DNA from: Humibacillus xanthopallidus
GTDB lineage: Bacteria > Actinomycetota > Actinomycetes > Actinomycetales > Dermatophilaceae
NCBI RefSeq assembly: GCF_006717145.1
Contig: NZ_VFQF01000001.1
Span: 1,178,001-1,242,000 of the forward strand
Length of the DNA: 64,000 nt
Direction of reading: 5' to 3'
Part shown: one piece after another, positions 18,809 through 27,104 of the stretch
Layout: each line of letters opens with the position of its first letter
Numbering within the stretch: position 1 is the stretch's first letter
Made by a program: the position numbers and the translations under genes
Notes under the pieces: generated by a model
Seen by the model: only the letters and a program-made list of their open reading frames with translations
Told to the model about the DNA's origin: nothing
Databases searched by the model: none

Positions 18809-19471
18809 ATGACGTCACAGGGTTCGGACCAACAGCAGCCGCCAGGCTCGCCCCGCAGCATCTGGGCCGACTGGATGGACGCGAACGCGGCCGGTGATGT
18901 GGAGCGTGCCGGGTCGTGCGCGGAGGCGATGACGATGGCTGCGCCCACAGCCTTCGCCGCCTGGTTCGAGGCCGGTCTGCACGCGAAGGCGCGACGGGAC
19001 TGGACGCGGTGCCGGGCCTGGAACGCCCGCGCGCTGGAGCTGTTCGGCGAGGCGGAGCGGCACGAGTTCGACGGGGCCAACCCGGCCGCCTGGAACCTCG
19101 GCATCGCCGCGACCGCCCTCGGTGACTGGGCGTCAGCTCGTCGTGCGTGGACGGCATACGGCATCACCGGCATCGGTGACGGAGTGGAGGAGATCGACGT
19201 CGACTTCGGGATGGCGCCGATTCGCCTCAACCCTGACCGGGCGTCGCTCGCGCTGGAAGTGCAGCCCGCGTACGGGAACACCGAGGTGGTCTGGTGCTGG
19301 CGCCGCAGCCCAGCGCACGCGGTGATCGCCAGCGTTCCGCTTCCGGAGTCAGGCCACCGGTTCCGCGACGTGCTGCTGCACGACGGCGAACCGAAGGGGA
19401 CACGTCCATCGGCCGAGGGTGCCTCCGGCGAGCCGCCCGAGCCAGATGCCTGCGGGGGCGAGGAGCGCTGA
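18809..19471 (+). pseudogene. Hypothetical protein truncated at its 3' end by a deletion or recombination junction
   Basis: A 220-aa frame from ATG 18809; CAGACT six bases before the ATG may be a weak leaderless -10. Residues 15-100 have a helical-repeat character (ADWMDANAAGD, LHAKARRDWTRCRAWNARAL, NLGIAATALGDWASAR), like a tetratricopeptide-type fold. About 100-195 form a more beta-like region ending RFRDVLLHDGEPKGTR. After about base 19405 the composition becomes Pro/Glu/Gly-rich and reads antisense into the neighbouring DUF4386 gene, so the natural C-terminus appears to be lost. From memory, relatives continue past DGEPKG; I cannot check this. Function unknown. Confidence 0.6.
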
Positions 19472-19714
19472 GCTGACGACGAGGACGGCGAACCAGGTCA
19501 TCACCGCACCCTGGTGGCCGCGGTAGAGGGCCAGGATCGCGGCAACGGGCTCGTCGAGGATCTGCGGGTACTCGAACACCGAGCCAAGGACGGTGAAGCC
19601 GGCGGTCGCGAGGAGGGCGGCAAGCGCGAGGGCGGTGGCAGCGCGGCGGGCGTTCTGCGGGTCGAGCGCGGGTCTGTCGATGATGTGGGTGGTGGGCTTC
19701 GCTGGCGTGGACAT
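19349..19714 (-). pseudogene. DUF4386-like membrane protein, N-terminal half only
   Basis: The 121-aa frame from ATG 19714 (AGGAGCT just upstream) starts with a normal N-terminus and has at least two membrane helices (ATALALAALLATAGFTVLG and VMTWFAVLVVSSALLAPAG). At GRLAGGTLGRW the family sequence stops, and the remaining about 18 residues are the antisense of the gene at 18809. DUF4386 proteins normally have about six helices and 210-240 aa. The cut falls at about 19401-19408, the same point that ends the convergent gene, so both were truncated by one event. It is the last gene of the minus-strand operon facing the BTAD regulator. Confidence 0.65.
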
Positions 19715-19792
19715 GAGAGCTCCTGTGGGGGTGGCTGTAGGTGGGCGCAGTAAGCGGGGCTGTGGGGAGCGGCCGGAATGGACGGTCGCTGA

Positions 19793-20737
19793 TCAGACCG
19801 CGTGGGCGGGGGCGCGGCCTCGGTACCAGGCGAGAGTGTCGCCGAGCGCCCCACGCAGCGGCGTTGCGGTGTCGCCGAAGGCGTGGCGGAACTTCGAGTC
19901 GTCGACAACCCACGGGTCGGTGAACTGGTAGAGCGTGTGGAGGTACTCGCGCATGGCGGGCTTGGCCACGCCTGTGGCACGGAGGGTGAGCCAGCCGGCG
20001 GCCATGAGGCGCGGCCTCATGCCGGCGTCGGTGTACACGATCGTGATGAGGGAGCGGGTGGTGGGTGCCCGGTCGACGGGGAGGTGCCAGATCTGACCGG
20101 GTGCTTCGGGACGGGTACCGAGGGTGACCAGCCCCGCGGCGACGTCCTCGGTGTAGGAGTAGCTGTGCGGCTGGTCGGGGTCGCCCATGACCTGGGCTGT
20201 CTTCCCGCGCAGGGCGGGCACGAAGACGGTCTCGCCGAGCGCGGAGCGCGTGGCTCCGGGTCCGAAGTAGTCGGACGCGCGGCCGATGGCGACCTCGACG
20301 TCACCGGCCGCGTCGGCGGCGAGGAGCTCCTCGGTCATGGCGGCGCGGGTGGCGGACTTCGTCGAGGTGGGGTTGGGTGCCATGGTCTCGACGAGCGGGG
20401 CACCGTTGGTCGGGCCGTAGGAGTAGAGGTTGTCGAGGACGACGAGCCGCGCTCTGGCATGGCGGGCGCCGGCGAGGACGCCGCGCTGCAGAGGCGGGAA
20501 CTGCTCGGCCCAACGCTCGTAGTTGAGCGCGTTGAGGCAGAAGTAGACGGCGTCAGCACCCTCGCAGACGTCGGCGGTGAACTGGGGATCGGTGGCGTCG
20601 CCGCCGACGACCCGGGCTCCGGGGAAGGTGCCGCTGCCGTTGCGGTTGACCGCGATGACGTCGTGGCCTGCGGCGGCGAGGTGAGTGACGAGGGGGTGGC
20701 CAACCTGACCGGTTCCAAAGACGACGTGACGTGACAT
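19793..20737 (-). CDS. NAD(P)-dependent epimerase/dehydratase-like SDR protein
   Basis: A 314-aa Rossmann-fold protein. The dinucleotide motif is VVFGTGQVGHPLVTHL at residues 5-20, followed by the expected acidic segment GGDATDP and AVYFCLNALNYERW. A Tyr-containing element (NLYSYGPTNG) occurs where extended SDRs have the YxxxK region, but the Lys is not at the standard spacing, so it may be an atypical or non-catalytic member of the NmrA/epimerase type. Start ATG 20737 follows AAGGACC. It sits mid-operon between two membrane protein genes and is probably controlled by the divergent regulator at 21999. Confidence 0.78.
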   Translation of the reverse strand: MSRHVVFGTGQVGHPLVTHLAAAGHDVIAVNRNGSGTFPGARVVGGDATDPQFTADVCEGADAVYFCLNALNYERWAEQFPPLQRGVLAGARHARARLVVLDNLYSYGPTNGAPLVETMAPNPTSTKSATRAAMTEELLAADAAGDVEVAIGRASDYFGPGATRSALGETVFVPALRGKTAQVMGDPDQPHSYSYTEDVAAGLVTLGTRPEAPGQIWHLPVDRAPTTRSLITIVYTDAGMRPRLMAAGWLTLRATGVAKPAMREYLHTLYQFTDPWVVDDSKFRHAFGDTATPLRGALGDTLAWYRGRAPAHAV

Positions 20738-20808
20738 GGCTGGTCCTTCTGTGCGTGGGTGGGCGATGAGTGAGGGGGGCGGCGCGTGCAGCTCGGGTCG
20801 CGCCGGAG

Positions 20809-21435
20809 TCAGTCGGCGCGGCCGTGCAGGAGCGGCAGTACGGAGGTGAGGGCGGTGACGGTGATGGCTCCGGCAGCACCGAAGACGGTGAACTGGTCGT
20901 CCACCCGGACGCCGACGAGGGTGGTGAGGGTCCAGCCGAGCGCCCAGGCGAGGCTGAGGTACGCGGGCCAGACGTAGACCAGCCAGACCCGGGACCGGCC
21001 GTGCGAGCGGGGTTCGTTGCGTGCGAGCACGACGCTCTGGGCGAGGCCGACGGCGACGCCACAGATGAGGCCTTGGATGACGAGGTCGGTGAGCTCGGTG
21101 CCGTAGCCGACCGCGGTGGCGCCTGCTGCGAGGCCGACGCCGAGTCCCGCGGCGGTGGCGGCAGCCCACATGGCGGCGCCGCGGAGGCTGAGGCGTCGCC
21201 CGATGCCCTGGGCCGCACCGAGGACGGTGCCGGTGACCATCCCGCCGAGCAGGGCAGCGCGCACCGAGTCGACGGGGCCCACGAGCAGCATCGCGGCGAG
21301 CCCGCCCAGCGGGAACCCGGGGAACGAGATCATCCAGCGGAGGAACACGGCGCGGCCCGAGCGCCGCCGGCGAGCGTCCGGTGCAGGACGGGCGCTGGCG
21401 TTGTCGGTGGGGGCCGCGGGAGCGGGTGTGGACAT
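20809..21435 (-). CDS. Multi-pass membrane protein, unknown function
   Basis: A 208-aa protein from ATG 21435, with GAAGGAGA in front as a good ribosome site. The first 30 residues are Ala/Pro/Arg-rich and cytoplasmic. Four to six membrane helices follow, including FPLGGLAAMLLVGPVD, AALLGGMVTGTVLGAAQGI, TDLVIQGLICGVAVGLAQSVVLA and VWLVYVWPAYLSLAWALGW; the Gly-rich repeats suggest tightly packed helices. I do not recognise a named family. It lies between the SDR gene and the 110-aa gene in one operon. Confidence 0.72.
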   Translation of the reverse strand: MSTPAPAAPTDNASARPAPDARRRRSGRAVFLRWMISFPGFPLGGLAAMLLVGPVDSVRAALLGGMVTGTVLGAAQGIGRRLSLRGAAMWAAATAAGLGVGLAAGATAVGYGTELTDLVIQGLICGVAVGLAQSVVLARNEPRSHGRSRVWLVYVWPAYLSLAWALGWTLTTLVGVRVDDQFTVFGAAGAITVTALTSVLPLLHGRAD

Positions 21436-21463
21436 GGGGGTCTCCTTCAGTGAGGGCGGCCGG

Positions 21464-21520
21464 GTCAGTGGGGTCAGTGGGGTCAGTGGGGTCAGTGGGG
21501 TCAGCGGGGTCAGTGGGGTC
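21464..21520. repeat. Six 9-bp tandem repeats (GTCAGTGGG) at the stop codon of the 110-aa gene
   Basis: Six contiguous copies of GTCAGTGGG, one with C for T, plus a partial seventh. Read on the minus strand each unit contains TGA; the first is the stop codon of the gene at 21510-21842. The unit keeps three codons, so slippage here would not disturb any frame. Probably expansion by replication slippage. Confidence 0.9.
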
Positions 21521-21842
21521 GCGCGGCGAGCCAGGAGGCGAGCAGCTGGTCGGGGTAGGTGGCGAGGTGGTCGCGCACGAGCGCGTCGAACAGGTCGCGG
21601 TCACCGTGAAGCTGCAGCTGCCCGAGTGCGACGAGCTGTCGGTCGCGCGGTTGGGTGGCTGTGTCGGCGGCCAGATCCATGAAGCCGCCGTCCTGGGTGA
21701 GGACGGCTGCCGCGACGAGGAGCGGGACGTTGGGCGGCTGAGCCCCGTCGCGTTCGTGTGCTGCACGCGCGATGACCTGGGCCTCGGCGTCCCGATCGTC
21801 GCCGACCAGTCGGAGAAGCAGGTGCTGATCGTCGTGAGCCAT
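21510..21842 (-). CDS. Small hypothetical protein, first gene of the operon opposite the BTAD regulator
   Basis: A 110-aa, His/Asp/Leu-rich soluble protein from ATG 21842 (MAHDDQHLLLRLVGDD). It contains regularly spaced helices (PPNVPLLVAAAVLTQ, GDRDLFDALVRDHLAT, LLASWLAARPH) and no cysteine or membrane segment. The ribosome site is weak, and a longer frame to 22181 overlaps the regulator antisense, so the start is uncertain. Its stop lies in a 9-bp tandem repeat. I do not recognise the family. Confidence 0.55.
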   Translation of the reverse strand: MAHDDQHLLLRLVGDDRDAEAQVIARAAHERDGAQPPNVPLLVAAAVLTQDGGFMDLAADTATQPRDRQLVALGQLQLHGDRDLFDALVRDHLATYPDQLLASWLAARPH

Positions 21843-21986
21843 GATCTGAGGTTGCGCGCGACCGCTGACGAACCGCTGACGACGACTGACGCCTCCTCGG
21901 ACGCCGCGGGCGGGCGGGCGCCGCGGCCGGCCGGGCGTCGCGGGCTCCGGGCAGTGCGGGCTCTGGGCACCGGAGGCCGGTGTCAC

Positions 21987-21992
21987 TAGGCT
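21987..21992 (+). promoter_or_regulatory. -10 box placed for leaderless transcription of the BTAD regulator
   Basis: TAGGCT, six bases before GTG 21999. A transcript from this box would start at or next to the start codon; no Shine-Dalgarno sequence is present. Confidence 0.6.
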
Positions 21993-21998
21993 GACCGC

Positions 21999-24900
21999 GT
22001 GCTCACCATCGCCGTCCTGGGCGAGGTCAAAGCCACTCGGGACGGCGTTCGGCTGCCACTCCCCTCCGGCAAGACCACGGACCTGCTGGTCCGGCTTGCG
22101 GTGCACCCTGGCGCCCCCGTGAGAGTCGACACCCTCATCGAGGACCTGTGGGGCGAACCCGTGGATCGCAACACCCTCCATTCGAAGGTCTCACAGCTCC
22201 GTCGCGCGCTCGGCGACAAGGACGCCGTCGTCAGCCGCGGGGACGCCTACCTGCTCGACGTGCCGGCAGACGATGTCGACGCCACGGCGGTGACCATGCG
22301 TGCACGGCAAGCCGACGCTGCGGCCAGGAGAGCGCGGCATGCTGAAGTCGTCAGCGCCGCCGCGGCAGGCCTCGCCTTGTTCCGCGGAGACCCGCTGGTC
22401 GGACAACGCGACTGGGCGGCACCTCTCCGAACCGCGCTCGCAGAGACCCGCTGGGGCCTCGTCGAACAGCTGATGGAATCGCGCGTCGCCCTCGGCGGTG
22501 GTGGGGAACTCGTCGCCGATCTCGAGCGCCTCGTGGACGAGCAACCGTTGCGGGAGCGGCTGTGGGTGGCTTTGATGACGGCGCTGTACCGAGCCGGCCG
22601 CCAAGCAGACGCGCTTGCGGCATACGGGAGGGCACGACGACACCTCGTCGAGGAGCTCGGGCTGGAACCGGGCCCGCAGCTGCGGGACCTCGAGGCCACG
22701 TTGCTTGCCCAGGACGCGGAGCTGCCCCGGTCTCGTGAGGACGTGACCGTCGCGCCGACGAACCTCCCCCGACCCCGCACACCACTCCTGGGCCGGGACC
22801 GTGACCTTCCCGAGGTGGCTGAGCTGCTCGGGCAGCCGGCCGTGGTGACGCTCGTCGGGCCGGCCGGAGTCGGCAAGACGCGACTCGCGGTCGAGGCTGG
22901 GCGAGCGGCTGCGCCGGCGGGTGGAGCGTGGATGGTGCGCCTCGACGCCCTGCCCGTCGGCGCGGGCGTCGGGGACCTCATTGAGGCCGTTGCCGGCGTG
23001 CTGCACGTCGTTCCCGAGGCCAGTGCGGTGCAGGACCGGCTACAAGGTGCACCCACCTTGGTCGTGTTCGACAGCTGCGAGCACGTGGCGACTGCCGCTG
23101 CGGAGCTTGTCGACTGGCTCCGGGACGCGGCGCCCCACGTGCGGGTCCTCGTGACCAGCCAGATGGCGCTCGGGGTCAGGGAGGAGGAAGTCGTCGAGGT
23201 GTTGCCGTTGCCGCTCGCAGTGGCCGTGGACCTTTTCGAGCAGCTCGTGGCACGCCAACAACGACGCCAGGCGTCCACACCGCACGACGGGGGGCGCGCA
23301 GCACAGGGACTCGACCGGGCTCTCGTGGAACGGGTCTGCGGCTCGCTCGACGGACTGCCCCTGGCTCTCGAGCTGGCAGCGGCGCGCGTGCGGTCGCTCC
23401 CGCTCGATGAGGTGGCCCGCAGACTCGACGACCGGTTCGGGCTACTGCGCGACCCGTCCCGTCCGGCCGACCGTCGGCACGCTCTCGAGGCAGCCCTGTC
23501 ATGGAGCTACGACTTGTTGTTCCCCGACGACCAGCGAGCCCTCCAGGCGTTGTCCTGCTTCGCCGACGGTGCCACGCTGCCGGCCGCCGAGGCTGTGATG
23601 GCGGCGCTCGACGTGCCGTCCGTAGCGGTGCCCGACTCGCTCGCCCGGTTGGTGGAGCGCTCCCTGACGGTGCTGGACGCAGGTGTGTCCACGCCTCGGT
23701 ACCGGCTGCTCGACAGCGTGCGAACGCACGCGCTTCAGCGCCTCGAGCGAGCCGGCGACCTCGATGCAGCCCGGCATGCGCATGCAACCTGGTACGCCGA
23801 GCAAGCGCAGGACTGCGCTGAGGAGATCCGCGGACCGGCGCAGCCGTCGTGGCTGGACTTCGTCAGGTCCGAACGCGCCGACGTCGACGCCGCGCTGGGG
23901 TGGGCGAGCACGCACGACGAGAGGGTCGGGGAACGGATCGCTGTCGGGCTGGGGTGGGCGTGGGCCGTGCTCGGTGATGGCGCTCCTGCGGCGAGTCGGC
24001 TCCGCTCAGCGGTCGGCCCGCGGTCAGTGCCCGGCCTGCGGGTGCGGTCTGCCTTGTCGGCGGCGTGGCTGGAGGCGTCGGCCGGCGACCTCAGTCTTGC
24101 GCACGAGGCCATCGAGATAGCGGCGGCAGCCCTCGCCGACCTTTCGCAGGAGGAGGGGCCCGAGGCGGGGTCTGCCGACGCCGGAGTCGGCCGCGGACTG
24201 GCAGATCTGGCGTGGACGCGTGCGATCGTGGCGATCCAGGACGGGCGCTCGGCCGACGTGCTGGCAGATGCGGCGGAGGCGCTGGCCGTCTACCGCGAGC
24301 TGGATTTGGGGTGGGAGTGCGGTGCGGCGCTGTTGCTGGTGGCGTACGGGTCGTTGATGGTGGGCGACACAACGGCCGCACGTGCTCATGCCTCATCGGC
24401 GATGAGGCTCATCGAGGACTCCGGGGATCTGTGGGGGCTGGTGCATGCGCGCGGCATCCTAGCCGGGGTGGCGGCCGGCGAGGGGCAGTTCGCCGAGGCG
24501 GCGGAGCTGTTCGGGGCGGCGGCCGGTGCGGCGTCGATGTTGGGTTTCGCTGGTCAGGCGGCTCTCCACCTGGCGTCGCGGGCGCGCATCCTGGTGGCGG
24601 TCGGTGACCCCGCTGCCAGTGACGCCGTGGATGGAGCCCTCGAAGCAGCGGCCACGGTGGGTGACGGCCGGCTGGCATCCGGGTTGCGGGTGCACGCCGC
24701 ACAGCTGGCGCGTGCCGGTGGCGAGCAGCGGCACGCGCGTGAGCTGTTGCAGGCGAACGAGGAGTGGTTCCTGCGCCACGGGGGCGGGGACAGGGCAGGG
24801 GTGACGAGGGCTCTGCTGCTCTCGATGGGTGATGACGAGCAGGCCCTCACCGCGCTCCTTACCCGAGACCTGGATGCCGCCGCCCGACAGGTCGCGCTGG

Positions 24901-25028
24901 ATGCCCTCGCGAGGCTGGCAGTGGAGGCCGGCGACGGAGGACGAGCAAGGGAGCGGGTTCGTGAAGCAGACGCGGTCGTGGTGCCGGCGCCAGACTTCGT
25001 CCTGCGGGTCGACCGTCCGGCCGGCTGA
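21999..25028 (+). CDS. AfsR/SARP-like regulator with BTAD, NB-ARC ATPase and helical-repeat domains
   Basis: A 1009-aa multidomain regulator. Residues 1-95 form an OmpR-type winged helix (LLVRLAVHPGAPVRVDTLIE, TLHSKVSQLRRALG). About 100-245 are the bacterial transcriptional activation domain (BTAD; AYGRARRHLVEELGLEPG). From about 270 comes an NB-ARC/STAND ATPase with P-loop GPAGVGKTRLA at 286-296 and the LPLALELAAARVRSLP element near 450. Residues 560-1009 are helical repeats, the sensor part. STAND regulators oligomerise on ligand binding and ATP exchange to activate transcription. Antibiotic regulators such as AfsR have this layout, but no biosynthetic cluster lies here. The likely targets are its own gene and the divergent operon at 19.3-21.8 kb. 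Confidence 0.92.
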   Translation: MLTIAVLGEVKATRDGVRLPLPSGKTTDLLVRLAVHPGAPVRVDTLIEDLWGEPVDRNTLHSKVSQLRRALGDKDAVVSRGDAYLLDVPADDVDATAVTMRARQADAAARRARHAEVVSAAAAGLALFRGDPLVGQRDWAAPLRTALAETRWGLVEQLMESRVALGGGGELVADLERLVDEQPLRERLWVALMTALYRAGRQADALAAYGRARRHLVEELGLEPGPQLRDLEATLLAQDAELPRSREDVTVAPTNLPRPRTPLLGRDRDLPEVAELLGQPAVVTLVGPAGVGKTRLAVEAGRAAAPAGGAWMVRLDALPVGAGVGDLIEAVAGVLHVVPEASAVQDRLQGAPTLVVFDSCEHVATAAAELVDWLRDAAPHVRVLVTSQMALGVREEEVVEVLPLPLAVAVDLFEQLVARQQRRQASTPHDGGRAAQGLDRALVERVCGSLDGLPLALELAAARVRSLPLDEVARRLDDRFGLLRDPSRPADRRHALEAALSWSYDLLFPDDQRALQALSCFADGATLPAAEAVMAALDVPSVAVPDSLARLVERSLTVLDAGVSTPRYRLLDSVRTHALQRLERAGDLDAARHAHATWYAEQAQDCAEEIRGPAQPSWLDFVRSERADVDAALGWASTHDERVGERIAVGLGWAWAVLGDGAPAASRLRSAVGPRSVPGLRVRSALSAAWLEASAGDLSLAHEAIEIAAAALADLSQEEGPEAGSADAGVGRGLADLAWTRAIVAIQDGRSADVLADAAEALAVYRELDLGWECGAALLLVAYGSLMVGDTTAARAHASSAMRLIEDSGDLWGLVHARGILAGVAAGEGQFAEAAELFGAAAGAASMLGFAGQAALHLASRARILVAVGDPAASDAVDGALEAAATVGDGRLASGLRVHAAQLARAGGEQRHARELLQANEEWFLRHGGGDRAGVTRALLLSMGDDEQALTALLTRDLDAAARQVALDALARLAVEAGDGGRARERVREADAVVVPAPDFVLRVDRPAG

Positions 25029-25196
25029 CCCGGCGCCATCATCTGGGAGGTGCAGGACGTGCGGGCCCAAGCGCCGGAGCGCACAGCCGGGCATCTCAGC
25101 CCTACACAGGCAAGGCAACTGGCGCGAGCTGCTGTGCAGTCGAACGACCTGGAGGTGCCACTTCTCGAGGAGCTCACGGCTGCAGTTCCAGGTGCT

Positions 25197-25430
25197 TCAG
25201 AGCCGGTCGAGGGCTGCGAGGTATCGCTGCGTCATCCGGCCCTGCACTGCCCGACTGATGGGTCCGCCGAGCCTTGCCAGTTGCGAGGCCGGCCTGGAGA
25301 CCGCTGTCACGGTGAACCGGATGTCTCCGTCGATGTCGTGGTCGAGAACGAACCGCTCTTCGCCGGACTCCGGATGCCCCTGAAGAGTGGCGTAGGCGAA
25401 TCCCCGGCGCCGCGGCTCGTGCGCCACGGC
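25197..25430 (-). pseudogene. DUF1990 family protein, C-terminal fragment
   Basis: The 76-codon minus-strand remnant (GFAYATLQGHPESGEERF, then TAVSRPASQLARLGGP and RYLAALDRL) matches the C-terminal half of DUF1990 proteins, which are usually about 160-180 aa and of unknown function. A TAG stop lies two codons upstream of the first possible GTG, and the expected N-terminal half is not found beyond 25430. The gene has therefore lost its 5' end and is probably silent. The truncation matches a second boundary of the accessory region. Confidence 0.65.
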
Positions 25431-25509
25431 CTAGCCCTATGGTGTAGCCGCTCCGTTGTGCGTGGCCCCACGGCCTGCGGGACGCTGAACGGCAGGCAAG
25501 GATGAGGCA

Positions 25510-25833
25510 CTGAGCGACTACACGATTGCGCTCGACCTGGTCGAGAGACTTCGCAGCTGGGCGCCCGGCACTGACGACTACGCCTCCCTCGAGGCGGTAG
25601 AGGTGGTCACGCTCGACGGCGAGGTGGGCGTCGAACTTCGGTGGACCCGAAGTCCCGCTGGACGCAATCTGCGGCGATTCAGCCTGATCATGACGGTCGC
25701 GGAACTGCTCAACCGCGGGTACGGCGGCGTGGACCCTCTCGACCTAGCGACCGCCGACCTTCGTCTTGCTGTCCAAGAGCCGCACGCCGAGACGCACGAA
25801 GGTGTGCGGGAGATCTTTCGATCTATCCCGTGA
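25510..25833 (+). CDS. Small hypothetical protein, non-standard start
   Basis: A frame open from 25489 encodes SDYTIALDLVERLRSWAPG and onward, with a plausible coding composition through to TGA at 25831-25833. The only start allowing the N-terminal part is CTG 25510, which has AAGGA eight bases upstream; GTG 25603 would leave only 76 aa. The product would be about 107 aa, acidic and helical (FSLIMTVAELLNRGYGG). It resembles small immunity-type or regulatory proteins in composition only; I do not recognise it. It may also be a 5'-truncated remnant, like the neighbouring DUF1990 piece. Confidence 0.45.
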   Translation: MSDYTIALDLVERLRSWAPGTDDYASLEAVEVVTLDGEVGVELRWTRSPAGRNLRRFSLIMTVAELLNRGYGGVDPLDLATADLRLAVQEPHAETHEGVREIFRSIP

Positions 25834-25997
25834 CCTGGGTGCACCGCCAGCCAGAGCGGATCGACCAACGGTGCTGAGGTGCAGTGCTTATAGATCACGC
25901 GAGGTCGGGCGCGAGTGGGTCGCCCTCAGAGCGACATCAGCGTGCGACGGGATCGGGACGCGCCTGCACACCGGTTCCGCCCGAACCGCCGTCCCGC

Positions 25998-26942
25998 TCA
26001 TACCCGTTCGACGCGGTCGGCCTGTGGTCCTCGATCGCTCTGTCGCACCTGGTACCGGACCCGATCGCCCTGGTGCAGCGCCTCGGCGCCTCTGAGGACG
26101 GACACGTGCACGAACAGGTCCGCGCCTCCCGCGTCCGGGGCGATGAAGCCGAACCCCCGCTCTGCGTCGTAGCGCGCGACCACTCCCTCACCGCCTCGCG
26201 CCGGGACGTCGGATGCCTCCCGGTATGCCGGCCGAGCGCGGGTCGTCGACGTCGCGGGCGCGCCCCGCGGTGTCGACCTGCGCGCGAGGCGCACGTCGCG
26301 AGCCTGCGGGCCCTTCTCGCTCACGACGGTGTCGTACGTCACCCGGTCCCCCTCGCCCAGCTCGGGGAGCCCGTCGGCCAGCGCCCGGACGTGGACGAAG
26401 ACATCGGGGCCGCCCGACTCGGGGGTGATGAACCCGAATCCCTTGTCCGCGTCGTACCAGGACACGGTGCCGTCTGCCCCGTCGGCTGCCATGGCCTGCT
26501 GGGCGGCCTGGGCTCCCAAGGGCAGCAGATGGTCAGCCTGCGGTCCCTTCTCCCCGTCGACCACGAGAAACGCCACCCGCTGGCCCTCCGAGACCACGCC
26601 GCCGGCCACGATGGCCGAACTATGCACGAAGATCTCGGCACCACCGCCGTCGGGCGTGATGAAGCCGTACCCCTTGGAAGGCTCGTACCAGGCGACGGTT
26701 CCGAGCACGCCCATCGGTGAATCGGAGGCTTGGTCGGCTGTGACCCGGACGCGTCGTGCCTGCGGGCCGCGGTCCCCCTCGCCGATCTCGAACTCGACCA
26801 CCTGCCCCTCCCGGAGCAGCTTCATCGCGTCGTCGCTGACGATCTCGGACGCATGCACGTACAGGTCCTCTGACTCCTGCCCGAGGGCGATGAAGCCGAA
26901 CCCCCGGTCGGCATCGAACCAGCGGACGGTTCCCTCGGTCAC
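25998..26942 (-). CDS. Protein of four tandem cold-shock domains
   Basis: A 314-aa protein from GTG 26942 with AAGGAG seven bases upstream. It consists of four cold-shock domains at residues about 3-67, 79-140, 157-220 and 252-314. Each has an RNP1 motif (GFGFI, GYGFI, GFGFI, GFGFI) and an RNP2 motif (DLYVH, EIFVH, DVFVH, DLFVH), and each ends with a GPQA-type strand. Short Ala/Asp-rich linkers join the domains; the third linker (about 220-248) is longer and Arg/Thr-rich. Cold-shock domains bind single-stranded RNA or DNA and melt structure. Bacterial CSPs are nearly always single domains of about 67 aa; four in tandem suggest cooperative binding to long unstructured RNA. Monocistronic. Confidence 0.92.
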   Translation of the reverse strand: MTEGTVRWFDADRGFGFIALGQESEDLYVHASEIVSDDAMKLLREGQVVEFEIGEGDRGPQARRVRVTADQASDSPMGVLGTVAWYEPSKGYGFITPDGGGAEIFVHSSAIVAGGVVSEGQRVAFLVVDGEKGPQADHLLPLGAQAAQQAMAADGADGTVSWYDADKGFGFITPESGGPDVFVHVRALADGLPELGEGDRVTYDTVVSEKGPQARDVRLARRSTPRGAPATSTTRARPAYREASDVPARGGEGVVARYDAERGFGFIAPDAGGADLFVHVSVLRGAEALHQGDRVRYQVRQSDRGPQADRVERV

Positions 26943-27104
26943 GGCGGACTCCTTGTCGAAGCTACGGTCGGTGTTCCCCCAGTGTCCCCGACGGGACTGC
27001 AACAAGCGCCCGGCGCCCGACAGTGCTCGCACTGCCGTGACAAGTGCCGCGACTGCGGTCTCGCCGGGACGGGCGCGGTGCTCGGTGTGGCGGGTGCGTG
27101 GTTT

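Noticed and set aside
25050-25505. A 151-codon plus-strand frame after the BTAD regulator
   Set aside because: It runs antisense to the DUF1990 fragment and has poor composition.
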